In this document: piece by piece, positions 13,233 to 21,298 of the stretch
How positions within the stretch are numbered: position 1 is the stretch's first letter
Layout: every line of letters begins with the position of its first letter
NCBI RefSeq assembly: GCF_003052165.1
Contig: NZ_CP024869.1
Coordinates: 3,630,001-3,694,000 of the forward strand
From: Dietzia sp. JS16-p6b
Lineage (GTDB): Bacteria; Actinomycetota; Actinomycetes; Mycobacteriales; Mycobacteriaceae
Direction: 5' to 3'
DNA length: 64,000 nucleotides
Translations under genes and position numbers: made by a program
The notes under the pieces: generated by a model
Databases searched by the model: none
What the model was told of the DNA's origin: nothing
The model's input: the letters and a program-made list of their open reading frames with translations, nothing else

Positions 13233-14450
13233 CTACAGGCGTTCGATGATGGTGGCGATCCCCATGCCGGCGCCCACGCAGAGTGTCGCCAGGGCGAAGC
13301 GGGCGTCGCGGCGCTCCAGTTCGTCGAGTGCGGTGCCGAGGATCATCGCGCCGGTGGCGCCGAGGGGGTGGCCCATGGCGATCGCGCCACCGTTGACGTT
13401 GATCTTGTCCATCGGGACGTCGAGGTCCTTGGCGAACTTCATGGGTACGGCGGCGAACGCCTCGTTGACCTCGAACAGGTCGATGTCGTCGATCGTCAGT
13501 CCCGCCTTGGCCAACGCCTTACGCGCGGCCGGGGTGGGACCGGTGAGCATGATCGTCGGTTCCGATCCCACGACCGCGGCGGACACGATCCGTGCCCGCG
13601 GCGTCAACCCGTTCCGCTCACCCGCGGCGGCGTTGCCGACGAGCAGCGCGGTCGCGCCGTCGACGATCCCCGAGGAGTTGCCCGCGTGGTGGACGTGGTC
13701 GATCCGCTCGACCCAGTGGTACTTCTGCAGCGCGACGGCGTCGAACCCGGCCTGGTCCCCGAGCGCGGCGAAGGACGGGCGGAGGGCCGAGAGGTCGTCC
13801 GCGGTGGTCCCGCGGCGGATGTGCTCGTCATGGTCGAGGACCAGCCGACCGGCCACGTCGACCACCGGCACGACCGAGGCGGCGAACCGACCGTCGTCCC
13901 ACGCGGCCGACGCCAGTTCCTGGGAGCGGGCGGCGAACTCGTCCACGTCGCGGCGGGTGAAGCCCTCGATGGTGGCGATGAGGTCGGCACCGATGCCCTG
14001 GGGGACGAACGAGGTCTCATAGTTGACGCGGGGATTCTGCGCCCAGGCGCCGCCGTCGGAGCCCATGGGCACGCGGGACATCGACTCGACTCCGCCGGCG
14101 ATGACCAGGTCCTCCCAGCCGGCGCGGACCTTCTGTGCGGCCAGGTTGACCGCCTCGAGCCCGGAGGCGCAGAAACGGTTCTCCTGCACACCGGCGACGG
14201 TCTGCGGTAGCCCTGCGGCGAGGGCGGCGACGCGCGGCAACACCGCGCCCTGCTCGCCCACTGGTCCCACGATCCCCATGACCACGTCCTCGATCTGCGC
14301 GGGGTCGAGGCCGGGGTTCCGCTCGACGATCGACCGCAGGACCCCGACCGCGAGATCGATCGGGGCGACGCTGTAGAGCGAACCGCTGGACTTTCCCTTG
14401 CCGCGTGGCGTGCGCACCGCGTCGAAGATGTAGGCATCGGGCACTGACAT
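13233..14450 (-). CDS. fadA: Acetyl-CoA acyltransferase (thiolase)
   Basis: The 405-residue thiolase carries out the final cleavage of beta-oxidation. The nucleophilic cysteine is Cys94 in ENRFCASG. The catalytic histidine is in [15 protein letters not shown], and the second cysteine is in LCVGAGMG close to the C-terminus. The ATG at 14450 gives a typical thiolase N-terminus ([15 protein letters not shown]) with a GAGGGG-like ribosome site upstream, so the in-frame ATG at 14486 is not needed. This is the first gene of the long minus-strand operon and follows a strong sigma70-like promoter. Confidence 0.95.
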   Translation of the reverse strand: MSVPDAYIFDAVRTPRGKGKSSGSLYSVAPIDLAVGVLRSIVERNPGLDPAQIEDVVMGIVGPVGEQGAVLPRVAALAAGLPQTVAGVQENRFCASGLEAVNLAAQKVRAGWEDLVIAGGVESMSRVPMGSDGGAWAQNPRVNYETSFVPQGIGADLIATIEGFTRRDVDEFAARSQELASAAWDDGRFAASVVPVVDVAGRLVLDHDEHIRRGTTADDLSALRPSFAALGDQAGFDAVALQKYHWVERIDHVHHAGNSSGIVDGATALLVGNAAAGERNGLTPRARIVSAAVVGSEPTIMLTGPTPAARKALAKAGLTIDDIDLFEVNEAFAAVPMKFAKDLDVPMDKINVNGGAIAMGHPLGATGAMILGTALDELERRDARFALATLCVGAGMGIATIIERL

Positions 14451-14513
14451 GGCGGGGTGTCCCCTCTCGGGTCGGTCGATCCGCACGGTCGGCTCGACTC
14501 ACTCGCATGGATT

Positions 14514-14532
14514 CGATCACATATATCTGTGA
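14514..14532. promoter_or_regulatory. Candidate TetR operator in front of fadA
   Basis: The element contains the inverted repeat TCACA-N6-TGTGA (TCACATATATCTGTGA, 14517-14532). Its left part, CGATCACATATAT, recurs in the aldehyde dehydrogenase promoter at 18459-18471. It lies in the 160-bp gap between fadA and the divergent double-TetR gene, immediately downstream of the predicted fadA transcription start. Confidence 0.55.
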
Positions 14533-14542
14533 ATTCGGGTTT

Positions 14543-14571
14543 ACTATCTCCACTGTATTGCTTGTTGTCAA
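14543..14571 (-). promoter_or_regulatory. Promoter of the fadA-to-mceF operon
   Basis: On the minus strand a perfect -35 hexamer TTGACA (14571-14566) is followed by a 17-bp spacer and a -10-like GATAGT (14548-14543). Transcription would start near 14536, about 85 bp before the fadA ATG. The palindrome at 14517-14532 falls just downstream of this start, a position suited to a repressor. The assignment is by consensus only. Confidence 0.6.
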
Positions 14572-14610
14572 GATCACACCCCGAACCGCCATCACGAGAT
14601 CCGAGAGGCC

Positions 14611-15876
14611 ATGACGTCTCCTTCCGCTCCACCCACGTGGTTCCCGGACGTACCTCCTCCGGGTTCGCGACGTGCGGAGATCGCACTGGTCGCGGCCGAG
14701 GAGTTCACGCGGCGCGGGTACCACGCGACCCGCGTGGAACACATCGCGCACCGCCTCGCCCTGACCCCCGGTGCGTTGTACCGCCATGTTCCGGGCAAGT
14801 ACGCGATGTTCCGTGACGCGGTCGCCACACTCGTCGCCGAACTCGACACCGCCACGTCGGGCCTCGACGACCTTGACGATCTGGTCGCCTCGGTCACCCG
14901 GGCGACGTTGACCCACCGTTCCCGCGCGGCGCTGTACCGCTGGCAGATCCGCTATCTCACCCCGCAGGACCGAGCGGCGGTCGTGGCGGCCGATGTCCGG
15001 ATCCGGCAACGGTTCGCCGAGGCGATCCGGGGTGACGACGCGGCCTCGTCACCCGGGGCCGGGGCCGGGGCCGGGGCCGGGGCCGGGGCCGGGGCCGGGG
15101 CGATCCTCGCGTGCATCGCCTCGCTCGGCCACCACCGCATCGAGGCCTCCGACGCGGTGGTCCCCCTGATGCAGTCGATCGCGGCAGACCTGGCCGAATC
15201 CGTCACCACGACTATCCGGGTGATACCGCGCCGACGGAGGGACGACGTGTCGGCGGGAGACCGGTCGGCGCCCGGTGCGGGGCCGACGGGCCGGCTACGC
15301 GGCGGCGCGGCCACCCGGGAGGGCGCGATCACCGCGGCGATAGCGCGGTTCCACTCCTGCACCTACGACGAGGTGACGATGGAGGCGATCGGCGCCGACG
15401 TAGGGGTCGCCGCCTCGGCACTGTACCGACACTTCGCCGGCAAGTCGGCACTGCTCACGGCAGCCGTCGACCGGACCGCGACGCTGGTCTCCGACCTTCT
15501 CGACCGACACGAGGCCCACCGGGGTCACGAGGACGAACCGGTCCGGGCGCTGGCCGACCTGCTCGACCAGTACGTCGCCATCGCCTTCTCCCACGGACCC
15601 GAACTCATGCTCTACCACTCCGAGCTCGGCACACTGGGTCTCCACGACAGGAAGCGGATCCGCCGATCCCAACTGCGACAGCTCGAACGTTGGGCCGGAC
15701 TGGTTCGCGGGGCCGCGCCGGCGGGGTCCACCGTGGACGACGCCACGGCCCGGATCCGGGTCCACGCCGCACTGGCGGTGGTGTTGGACGGCGGACAGGG
15801 GACCGGCTTCCATCCCGGAGCCGCGGCGACATTCGCCGCGCTGGCCCGGACCGTACTCCTGCCCCCGGAACGCTAG
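14611..15876 (+). CDS. TetR-family regulator with two tandem DNA-binding domains
   Basis: The 421-residue protein contains two complete TetR-type helix-turn-helix regions. The first is at about 22-68 (LALTPGALYRHVPGKYAMF) and the second at about 236-283 (VGVAASALYRHFAGKSAL). Each is followed by its own helical ligand-binding region. A (Gly-Ala)7-8 run at about 149-164, encoded by a GGGGCC hexamer repeat, interrupts the first effector domain. The gene is divergent from fadA and shares the operator region, so it probably represses the fadA-mce operon and perhaps its own gene. The ligand is likely an acyl-CoA or similar lipid, which is inference only. Confidence 0.88.
   Translation: MTSPSAPPTWFPDVPPPGSRRAEIALVAAEEFTRRGYHATRVEHIAHRLALTPGALYRHVPGKYAMFRDAVATLVAELDTATSGLDDLDDLVASVTRATLTHRSRAALYRWQIRYLTPQDRAAVVAADVRIRQRFAEAIRGDDAASSPGAGAGAGAGAGAGAGAILACIASLGHHRIEASDAVVPLMQSIAADLAESVTTTIRVIPRRRRDDVSAGDRSAPGAGPTGRLRGGAATREGAITAAIARFHSCTYDEVTMEAIGADVGVAASALYRHFAGKSALLTAAVDRTATLVSDLLDRHEAHRGHEDEPVRALADLLDQYVAIAFSHGPELMLYHSELGTLGLHDRKRIRRSQLRQLERWAGLVRGAAPAGSTVDDATARIRVHAALAVVLDGGQGTGFHPGAAATFAALARTVLLPPER
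15055..15101 (+). repeat. GGGGCC hexanucleotide tandem repeat (7 full copies plus a partial)
   Basis: Seven perfect GGGGCC units at 15055-15096 are followed by GGGGC. In frame they encode alternating Gly and Ala inside the first effector domain of the double-TetR regulator. Perfect repetition at the DNA level suggests recent slippage expansion. Because the unit is six bases, length changes would keep the frame. Confidence 0.95.
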
Positions 15877-15928
15877 GTCCGGCGCTGCCGGTGAGACCGG
15901 GACGCCGCACCCGGCACTCGCCGTCGCG

Positions 15929-16936
15929 TCACCGGCCGTCGCCGCCCGCGGTCATCACCGGGCACCCCTCCACGCGGTCTCTCGGCCGGATCGGGCAGGC
16001 CCCCAGGTCAGCGGGGCGGTATCCGTTCGGGTAACCCGGATAGGTCCTGTTCTCGGTACCGCGTGACCCCAGCGCCCGGCGACGGACCGGGAGCCACCTC
16101 ACCACGGCGGACCGGGCCCGCAGCGCGGCGTACGCGGCCTTGCGTCTTCCCGGCGGCTGCCACGGGAAGCCGAAGGCCCGGGTCATGTCGTCGTCCACCA
16201 GCGACAGGACCGCCGTGCGGACGGCGGGGCGGATCGCCTCCGGATACCAGGAACACATGAGATCGAGCGTGTAGGTGCCGATGAGCTCGTTGTTGCGGTC
16301 ATAGCGGAAGGTGCGGGCCTCGTAGTCGTCGCGCCACCGGCGGAACTCCCCGATGTCCTCCGGGATGTCGGCGATCTTCATCCGCTGCCCCACCCCGCGG
16401 TAGAAGTGGAACGCGGCCAGTCGCTCGTGAGGGTGCAGGCGCCGCCACCCGACCGCATCGATCCACTCCAGCGGCTCGTAGATGAACGTCGACAGCACGT
16501 ACAGCATGTCGTCGTTGGAGATGTCGTACCGCGCGTGCTGGCGATTGATCACCCGCAGCGCCTCCCTGCCCCTCGGGGAGTCGTAGCCGTGCTCGACCAG
16601 CTCCACCATCAGCAGCGCAGTGTCGTCGTATCGCTTCTGCGGCTCATCGCGGAACTGGCCGGCCTCCTCGAGGACCGCCGACACCGAGGGCACACAGTAC
16701 GTCCGGTACAGGGCCAGCTCGAGCGCCCTCTGGTAGTCCCAGGGGAACTCGTAGGCGGAGGTGATGCGGTGGATCTCCGCCGCATCGGCCACGGGATCGA
16801 GCGTCGCGACGAGATCCCGCCAGTACCAGCGGCCCGGCTTGAGCGGCAGCGACGCCGTGAGCGGGTGCTCGACGGCGGCGTCGGCCACCAACTCGGCCGG
16901 GATCGGTCCGAACACCCCTGGGACGGTGGCGGTCAT
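15929..16936 (-). CDS. DUF2236/MpaB-family oxygenase-like protein
   Basis: The 335-residue protein resembles the DUF2236 (MpaB/latex-clearing protein-like) family of haem-associated oxygenases. The conserved features seen are an early RYWYRD-like segment (GRWYWRDL), the central INRQHARYDISNDDMLYVLSTF region and the late RTAVLSLVDDDMTRAFGFPW segment. The C-terminal 60 residues are basic and look accessory. It is 7 bp downstream of the aldehyde dehydrogenase, so the two are probably cotranscribed and may oxidise the same compound. The substrate is unknown. Confidence 0.8.
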   Translation of the reverse strand: MTATVPGVFGPIPAELVADAAVEHPLTASLPLKPGRWYWRDLVATLDPVADAAEIHRITSAYEFPWDYQRALELALYRTYCVPSVSAVLEEAGQFRDEPQKRYDDTALLMVELVEHGYDSPRGREALRVINRQHARYDISNDDMLYVLSTFIYEPLEWIDAVGWRRLHPHERLAAFHFYRGVGQRMKIADIPEDIGEFRRWRDDYEARTFRYDRNNELIGTYTLDLMCSWYPEAIRPAVRTAVLSLVDDDMTRAFGFPWQPPGRRKAAYAALRARSAVVRWLPVRRRALGSRGTENRTYPGYPNGYRPADLGACPIRPRDRVEGCPVMTAGGDGR

Positions 16937-16943
16937 CCAGAGA

Positions 16944-18440
16944 TCACAGCCTTCCCATCACGTTGGCCATCATCCACTTGACCACCTTGATGTCCCTCGG
17001 CTTGCGGGTCATGGTCATGAGGTTGAGGGGAGCGGCGAACTTCTGGGCCGTGATGGCCTTGGGCCGGGCGAACTCGCGCAGCCCGTCGGCCCCGTGGATC
17101 CGGCCGAAGCCCGAGTCGCCCGAGCCACCGAACGGCAGCGACGGGATCCCGGCGAAGGCCAGGAAGGAGTTGACCGACACCATGCCGACGTCGAGCTTCT
17201 CCGCCAGCGCCAGACCCCGCTTGCGGTTACCGGTGAAGATCGCGCCACCGAGGCCGTAGCTGCTGGCATTGGCCTTCTCGACCGCCTCCTCCAGGTCCGC
17301 GACCGAGTTGATCACGACGGTCGGCCCGAACGTCTCCTCGGTGATCGCCGTCGAGTCCTCGGGCACGTCGACCAGGACGACCGGCTCGACCACCCTCTCC
17401 CCGACCGATCCCTCGCCCCCGATGACGGCCGTGCCGCCCCGGGCCAGCGCGTCCCGGACGTGGCGGCGGACGATGTCGATCTGGGCCGGCAGCGTCATGG
17501 GGCCGTAGCTGGAGGTCACCGAGGTGCCGGGGGTCAGTGCCCGGACCTTCGCGGCGAACTTGTGGACGAAGGCGTCGCGGACGTCGCGGTGGACATAGAT
17601 GCGTTCGACCCCGGCGCAGGTCTGCCCCGCGTTGCCCATCGCGCCGAAGACCGCCTGGTCGGCCGCCGAGTCCAGGTCGGCGTCCGCGTCGACCAGGAAC
17701 GCGTCCTTGCCGCCGCCCTCGATGACGACGGGGGTGAGCGTCTCCGCGCAGGCGGCCATGACCTTGCGGCCCGTCGCGGCCGACCCGGTGAACGCGAGCT
17801 TGTCCACACCCGCCCGGCACAGCGCCGCGCCGGTGGAACCATCGCCCGTGATGGTCTGGAACAGCGGCTGCGAGGCGCCGAGCGAATTCCACACCTCGGC
17901 GAGCCAGACGCCGACCCCGGGCGTGAGCTCGCTGGGCTTGAACACCACCGCGTTGCCGGCGGCCATGGCGTAGGAGAGCGTGCCCATCGGGGTGAACGCG
18001 GGATAGTTCCACGGGCCGATCGCGCCGACGACGCCGTACGGCTGGTATTCGACGTACGCCGCCTGGTTGCTCATCAACAGGCCGGCGGACACCGAACGGC
18101 GCCGCAGGACCTTGTCGGCGTTCTTGGCCGCCCACTCCAGGTGGCTCACCGTGAGCATGACCTCGAGCGTGGCGTCCTCGTCCGGCTTGCCGGTCTCGGC
18201 GGAGATGAGTGAGGCCAGCTCCTCGGCTCGGGAGGCGATGGCCCGCTTGTACTCCAGCAGCCACTCCCGGCGGCCGCGCGGCCCCTGGGCGGCCCACCAC
18301 CGTGCGGCGGCGCGCGCACGCTCGACGGCGAGGGCCACCTCTTCCGCCCCGGCGATCGGGTACTCCGCCAGGACCGTGCCGTCGCGGGGGTCCAGGCTCG
18401 CGAACGCGGGGCCGGTCTTGCTGGGCTCGGTTGTCGTCAT
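16944..18440 (-). CDS. Aldehyde dehydrogenase (NAD(P)-dependent)
   Basis: The 498-residue ALDH-superfamily enzyme should oxidise an aldehyde to its acid. The NAD-site motif GPWNYP is at about 142-147 and FTGSAATGRKV near 217. The general base Glu241 is in VVIEGGGKDA, and the nucleophile Cys275 is in NAGQTCAG. The ATG at 18440 is preceded by GGAG about 9 nt upstream. It leads a two-gene unit with the MpaB-like protein. Its promoter carries the element shared with fadA, so a link to long-chain or alkyl aldehyde oxidation feeding FadD is inferred. Confidence 0.93.
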   Translation of the reverse strand: MTTTEPSKTGPAFASLDPRDGTVLAEYPIAGAEEVALAVERARAAARWWAAQGPRGRREWLLEYKRAIASRAEELASLISAETGKPDEDATLEVMLTVSHLEWAAKNADKVLRRRSVSAGLLMSNQAAYVEYQPYGVVGAIGPWNYPAFTPMGTLSYAMAAGNAVVFKPSELTPGVGVWLAEVWNSLGASQPLFQTITGDGSTGAALCRAGVDKLAFTGSAATGRKVMAACAETLTPVVIEGGGKDAFLVDADADLDSAADQAVFGAMGNAGQTCAGVERIYVHRDVRDAFVHKFAAKVRALTPGTSVTSSYGPMTLPAQIDIVRRHVRDALARGGTAVIGGEGSVGERVVEPVVLVDVPEDSTAITEETFGPTVVINSVADLEEAVEKANASSYGLGGAIFTGNRKRGLALAEKLDVGMVSVNSFLAFAGIPSLPFGGSGDSGFGRIHGADGLREFARPKAITAQKFAAPLNLMTMTRKPRDIKVVKWMMANVMGRL

Positions 18441-18458
18441 TCGACTTCACTCCATTCT

Positions 18459-18484
18459 CGATCACATATATTTGATGTAGCCTA
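18459..18484 (-). promoter_or_regulatory. Promoter and candidate TetR operator in front of the aldehyde dehydrogenase gene
   Basis: CGATCACATATATTTG at 18459-18474 matches 15 of 16 bases of the fadA-side element at 14514-14529. The surrounding sequence is an imperfect inverted repeat (TCACATATATTTGATG). On the minus strand a -10-like TAGGCT occupies 18484-18479, which would put the transcription start inside the element. The spacing is what a steric repressor would need. Confidence 0.55.
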
Positions 18485-18554
18485 CGGTGATACGGGCCAC
18501 AGTAGTCCACCCTGCCCGCCACCGTCACCCCCTGTCAGAAAGCCGAGGCCAGCC

Positions 18555-19697
18555 GTGTTCGACATCCTCACCGAGGAGCAGCAGGACTTCGCCAGATCCA
18601 TCGACGACTTCTGCGCGCGCGAGGTCGGCAGCGTCGAGAAGAGAGGGCAGCTCACCACCGAGGGCGGCACCCACTCCCCCGAGATCTACGCAAAAATGGC
18701 CGAGCTGGGCTGGTTGGGCCTGACCGTGCCCGAGGAGTACGGGGGCGCCGACGCGGGGGCCGTGGAACTCTGCCTCCTGCTCGAACGCTCGTTGCGCGGC
18801 CTCGCCCCGATCGGAGGCATCGGCCCCACCCTCATCACCGCGGCGGCGATCCAGAAGTTCGGCACCGAGGAGCAGCGCAAGCGGGCCCTCGAACTGGTCG
18901 TCGCGGGCGGCACCCTGGCCATCTCCATGTCCGAGCCCGGCGCCGGGTCCGACGTGGCCGCGCTGCGCTGCAAGGCCGTCCGCGACGGTGACGACTGGGT
19001 GATCACCGGACAGAAGACCTGGTGCTCCAACGCCCACTTCGCCGACCGCATCCTGCTGGTGGCGCGCACCGACTCGACCGGCGCCAAACACGAGGGAATC
19101 ACCATGTTCGACGTCCCCGCCGACGTCGAGGGGCTGCAGATGAGCGGTATCGACACCATGGGCGGTAGAGAGGTCAACGACCTCTACTTCACCGACGTAC
19201 GCCTGCCCGCCGAGTCCGTGATCGGCGAGGTCGGGGGCGGCTGGAAGCAGCTCATGGCCGGGCTCAACATCGAGCGGCTCATCCTGGCCGCCATGCAGCT
19301 CGGGGTGGCGCAGCGGGCCTTCGACGATTGCCTGACGTTCATCCGTGAACGCGAACAGTTCGGCCGACCCGTCGGGTCGTTCCAAGTCATCCGGCACCGC
19401 ATGGCCGACCTGGCCACCGAGATCGAGGCCACCCGCCTGCTGGTCTACGCCGTGGCCAGGAAGGTCGACGAGTCGGACCCCGCGGCCCTGCTCCCCCGCG
19501 AGGCCTCCATGGCCAAGCTCAAGGCGACCGAGCTGAGCAAACGCGTGACGCTCGAGTGCATGCAGTCGATGGGCGGCTACGGCTACGCCACCGAGTACGG
19601 CATGGAACGCCTGGTGCGACAGGCCGTCGTCTCCACGATCTACGGCGGCACCAACGAGATCCAGCGGGACATCATCGGGAAGACCTACGGGCTGTGA
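18555..19697 (+). CDS. fadE: Acyl-CoA dehydrogenase family protein
   Basis: The 380-residue protein has the three-domain ACAD layout. It shows the FAD/substrate signature SMSEPGAGSDVAALR, the WVITGQKTWCSNA strand and the C-terminal helix with SMGGYGYATEYGMERL. The usual C-terminal catalytic-base position reads IYGGTNEIQRDI, with Gly where medium-chain enzymes have Glu, as in several actinobacterial FadE groups. The GTG start at 18555 gives a standard N-terminus (FDILTEEQQDFARSIDDF). It could supply the first step of beta-oxidation for the fadA/fadB operon. Substrate length is not evident. Confidence 0.92.
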   Translation: MFDILTEEQQDFARSIDDFCAREVGSVEKRGQLTTEGGTHSPEIYAKMAELGWLGLTVPEEYGGADAGAVELCLLLERSLRGLAPIGGIGPTLITAAAIQKFGTEEQRKRALELVVAGGTLAISMSEPGAGSDVAALRCKAVRDGDDWVITGQKTWCSNAHFADRILLVARTDSTGAKHEGITMFDVPADVEGLQMSGIDTMGGREVNDLYFTDVRLPAESVIGEVGGGWKQLMAGLNIERLILAAMQLGVAQRAFDDCLTFIREREQFGRPVGSFQVIRHRMADLATEIEATRLLVYAVARKVDESDPAALLPREASMAKLKATELSKRVTLECMQSMGGYGYATEYGMERLVRQAVVSTIYGGTNEIQRDIIGKTYGL

Positions 19698-20164
19698 GCG
19701 CACCGCACGCTGACGAGCTGGAGGCGATCCGGGCCCTGGAGACCGTCCCCACCGACCGGGTGACGACGCTCTGGGACTCACTCGAGCCCGCCCGGATCGA
19801 CGCGATCGCCGGCAGCCGGTGGAGGGGCGCCGGCCTCGACACCGGGCATCCGATGTTCGCGATGCTCGGGCAGATGCGATGGTGGGGAAAGGACTTCACC
19901 GACCCGCGCAAGGTGGACCCGATCCTCGTCACCGACGACTCGGGGTCCGTTGTCCCGGACATCTCCGCCACGGGCGGAGGCGGGGCGTCGCTGTGGGAGG
20001 TCTCGTTCCGCGGCCGCCCGTGCGCGTCCATGGTCTACGACCGGCTGCCGGTGATCGACCACTTCGCCGTCGTCGATCCCGACACCCTGCTGGCCGTGAT
20101 GAACGGCCGGGGAACCCTCCACGAGGGCGAGCACTTCTGGTTCGTCCTCGAGCGCGAGCGGTAG
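19694..20164 (+). CDS. DUF4334 (GXWXG-type) domain protein
   Basis: The 156-residue protein has the family layout: GSRWRGAGLDTGHP near residues 38-51, WWGKDF, and the C-terminal VYDRLPVIDHFAVVDPDTLLAVMNGRG block. The molecular function of this family is not established. The GTG start overlaps the acyl-CoA dehydrogenase stop (GTGA), so the two are almost certainly translated together. This suggests a supporting role in acyl-CoA or lipid metabolism. Confidence 0.85.
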   Translation: MSAPHADELEAIRALETVPTDRVTTLWDSLEPARIDAIAGSRWRGAGLDTGHPMFAMLGQMRWWGKDFTDPRKVDPILVTDDSGSVVPDISATGGGGASLWEVSFRGRPCASMVYDRLPVIDHFAVVDPDTLLAVMNGRGTLHEGEHFWFVLERER

Positions 20165-20206
20165 CGACCGCGCACGCGGGGCCTGGTCGGGCGCACGGTG
20201 GCCAGG

Positions 20207-20228
20207 GTCGGGTGCGCGTCGGGTGCGC
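20207..20228 (+). repeat. Tandem 11-bp duplication
   Basis: GTCGGGTGCGC occurs twice without a gap in the 93-bp space before the LLM oxidoreductase gene. It looks like a small slippage duplication and no function is assigned. Confidence 0.7.
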
Positions 20229-20257
20229 GGGGCGGCGGAACGGACCACACTGGGCGC

Positions 20258-21058
20258 ATGACCCCGAACACCGAACGCCCGGTCCGCATCGCCGTCCAAC
20301 TGCAACCGCAGCACGCGCCCGACTACGACCTCCTGCGCGATGCCGTCCGTCGGTCCGAGGACGCGGGTGTGGACGTCGTCTTCAACTGGGACCACTTCTA
20401 CCCGCTCTACGGCGACCCCGACGGCGCGCACTTCGAGTGCTGGACCATGCTCGCCGCCTGGGCCGAGCAGACCGAGCGGGTCGAGATCGGCGCGCTGGTC
20501 ACCTGCAACAGCTACCGGAACCCGGACCTGCTGGCCGATATGGCCCGCACGGTCGACCACATCTCGGGCGGGCGGCTGATCCTGGGGCTGGGCAGCGGGT
20601 GGTTCGAGCGGGACTACGCCGAGTACGGGTACGACTTCGGGACCAAGGGGTCGCGTCTCGACGACCTCGGGGACTCCCTCGACCGGATCGAGCGGCGCCT
20701 CGCCCGGCTCACCCCTGCCCCGACCCGGCACATCCCGGTGCTGTTGGGCGGCGGGGGCGAGCGCAAGACGCTCAGGCACGTCGCCCGCCATGCCGACATC
20801 TGGCACTCGTTCGTGGACGTGGAGACCTACCGGCACAAGTCCGCGGTGCTGGCCCGGCACTGCGCCGACGTCGGCCGGGACCCCGGTGAGATCGAACGCT
20901 CCACCGAGATCGGCGGCGCCTCCTCCGCGGACGAGGCGCGGCGCTCGGCCGATGCCCTGGTGGCCGAGGGCGTCACGCTGTTCACCGTGGGCCTCAACGG
21001 GCCCGAGTACCCGCTGGACCTGGTGGAGTCGCTGGTGGCCTGGCGGGACGACCACTGA
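20258..21058 (+). CDS. LLM-class F420-dependent oxidoreductase
   Basis: The 266-residue protein has the luciferase-like TIM-barrel pattern: an early VRIAVQLQPQ strand, DHFYPLYGD, and VDHISGGRLILGLGSGWFERDYAEYG, which is the conserved flavin/F420 region of mycobacterial LLM enzymes. Redox partner and substrate are unknown. The ATG follows a CACACT hexamer by 6 nt, without an obvious Shine-Dalgarno site, so the transcript may be leaderless. It is not overlapped with the preceding gene. Confidence 0.87.
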   Translation: MTPNTERPVRIAVQLQPQHAPDYDLLRDAVRRSEDAGVDVVFNWDHFYPLYGDPDGAHFECWTMLAAWAEQTERVEIGALVTCNSYRNPDLLADMARTVDHISGGRLILGLGSGWFERDYAEYGYDFGTKGSRLDDLGDSLDRIERRLARLTPAPTRHIPVLLGGGGERKTLRHVARHADIWHSFVDVETYRHKSAVLARHCADVGRDPGEIERSTEIGGASSADEARRSADALVAEGVTLFTVGLNGPEYPLDLVESLVAWRDDH

Positions 21059-21066
21059 CGCCCGGG

Positions 21067-21291
21067 TCAGCCGCGGCCCACGGCGCGGTCGGCGCGCCGC
21101 CACACGCGGAAGGTGTACCAGGACGCCGCGAGCATGAGCACCAGCACGAACGAGGCGAGGATCGACGGGCGCCCGGCCACGATCAGGCCGACCGCGTTGA
21201 CCAGCGCGATCACGGTGAAGAACCCCACGAACCCGCCCAGGACCTCCAGCCGCTGCCGGGTTCCGAGTGCGTCCCCACCGCTCCGCGCCAC
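21067..21291 (-). CDS. Small two-helix membrane protein at the end of the ABC sugar importer operon
   Basis: The 74-residue protein has two hydrophobic helices (about residues 18-38 and 43-60) and basic ends. It begins 7 bp after the second permease gene. Trehalose and maltose importers of corynebacteria are known to be accompanied by small membrane protein genes, so this may be an accessory subunit. The sequence itself is not diagnostic. Confidence 0.65.
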   Translation of the reverse strand: MARSGGDALGTRQRLEVLGGFVGFFTVIALVNAVGLIVAGRPSILASFVLVLMLAASWYTFRVWRRADRAVGRG

Positions 21292-21298
21292 GGCCGGG

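Noticed and set aside
14556-14575. KstR2-type site in CTTGTTGTCAAG upstream of fadA
   Set aside because: The arms are in the opposite order (CTTG then CAAG) to the KstR2 consensus. The sequence is better explained as the -35 region.
15055-15101. GGGGCC repeat as a replication or toxicity element similar to the human expansion repeat
   Set aside because: It is short, in frame and inside a coding region. The resemblance is coincidental.
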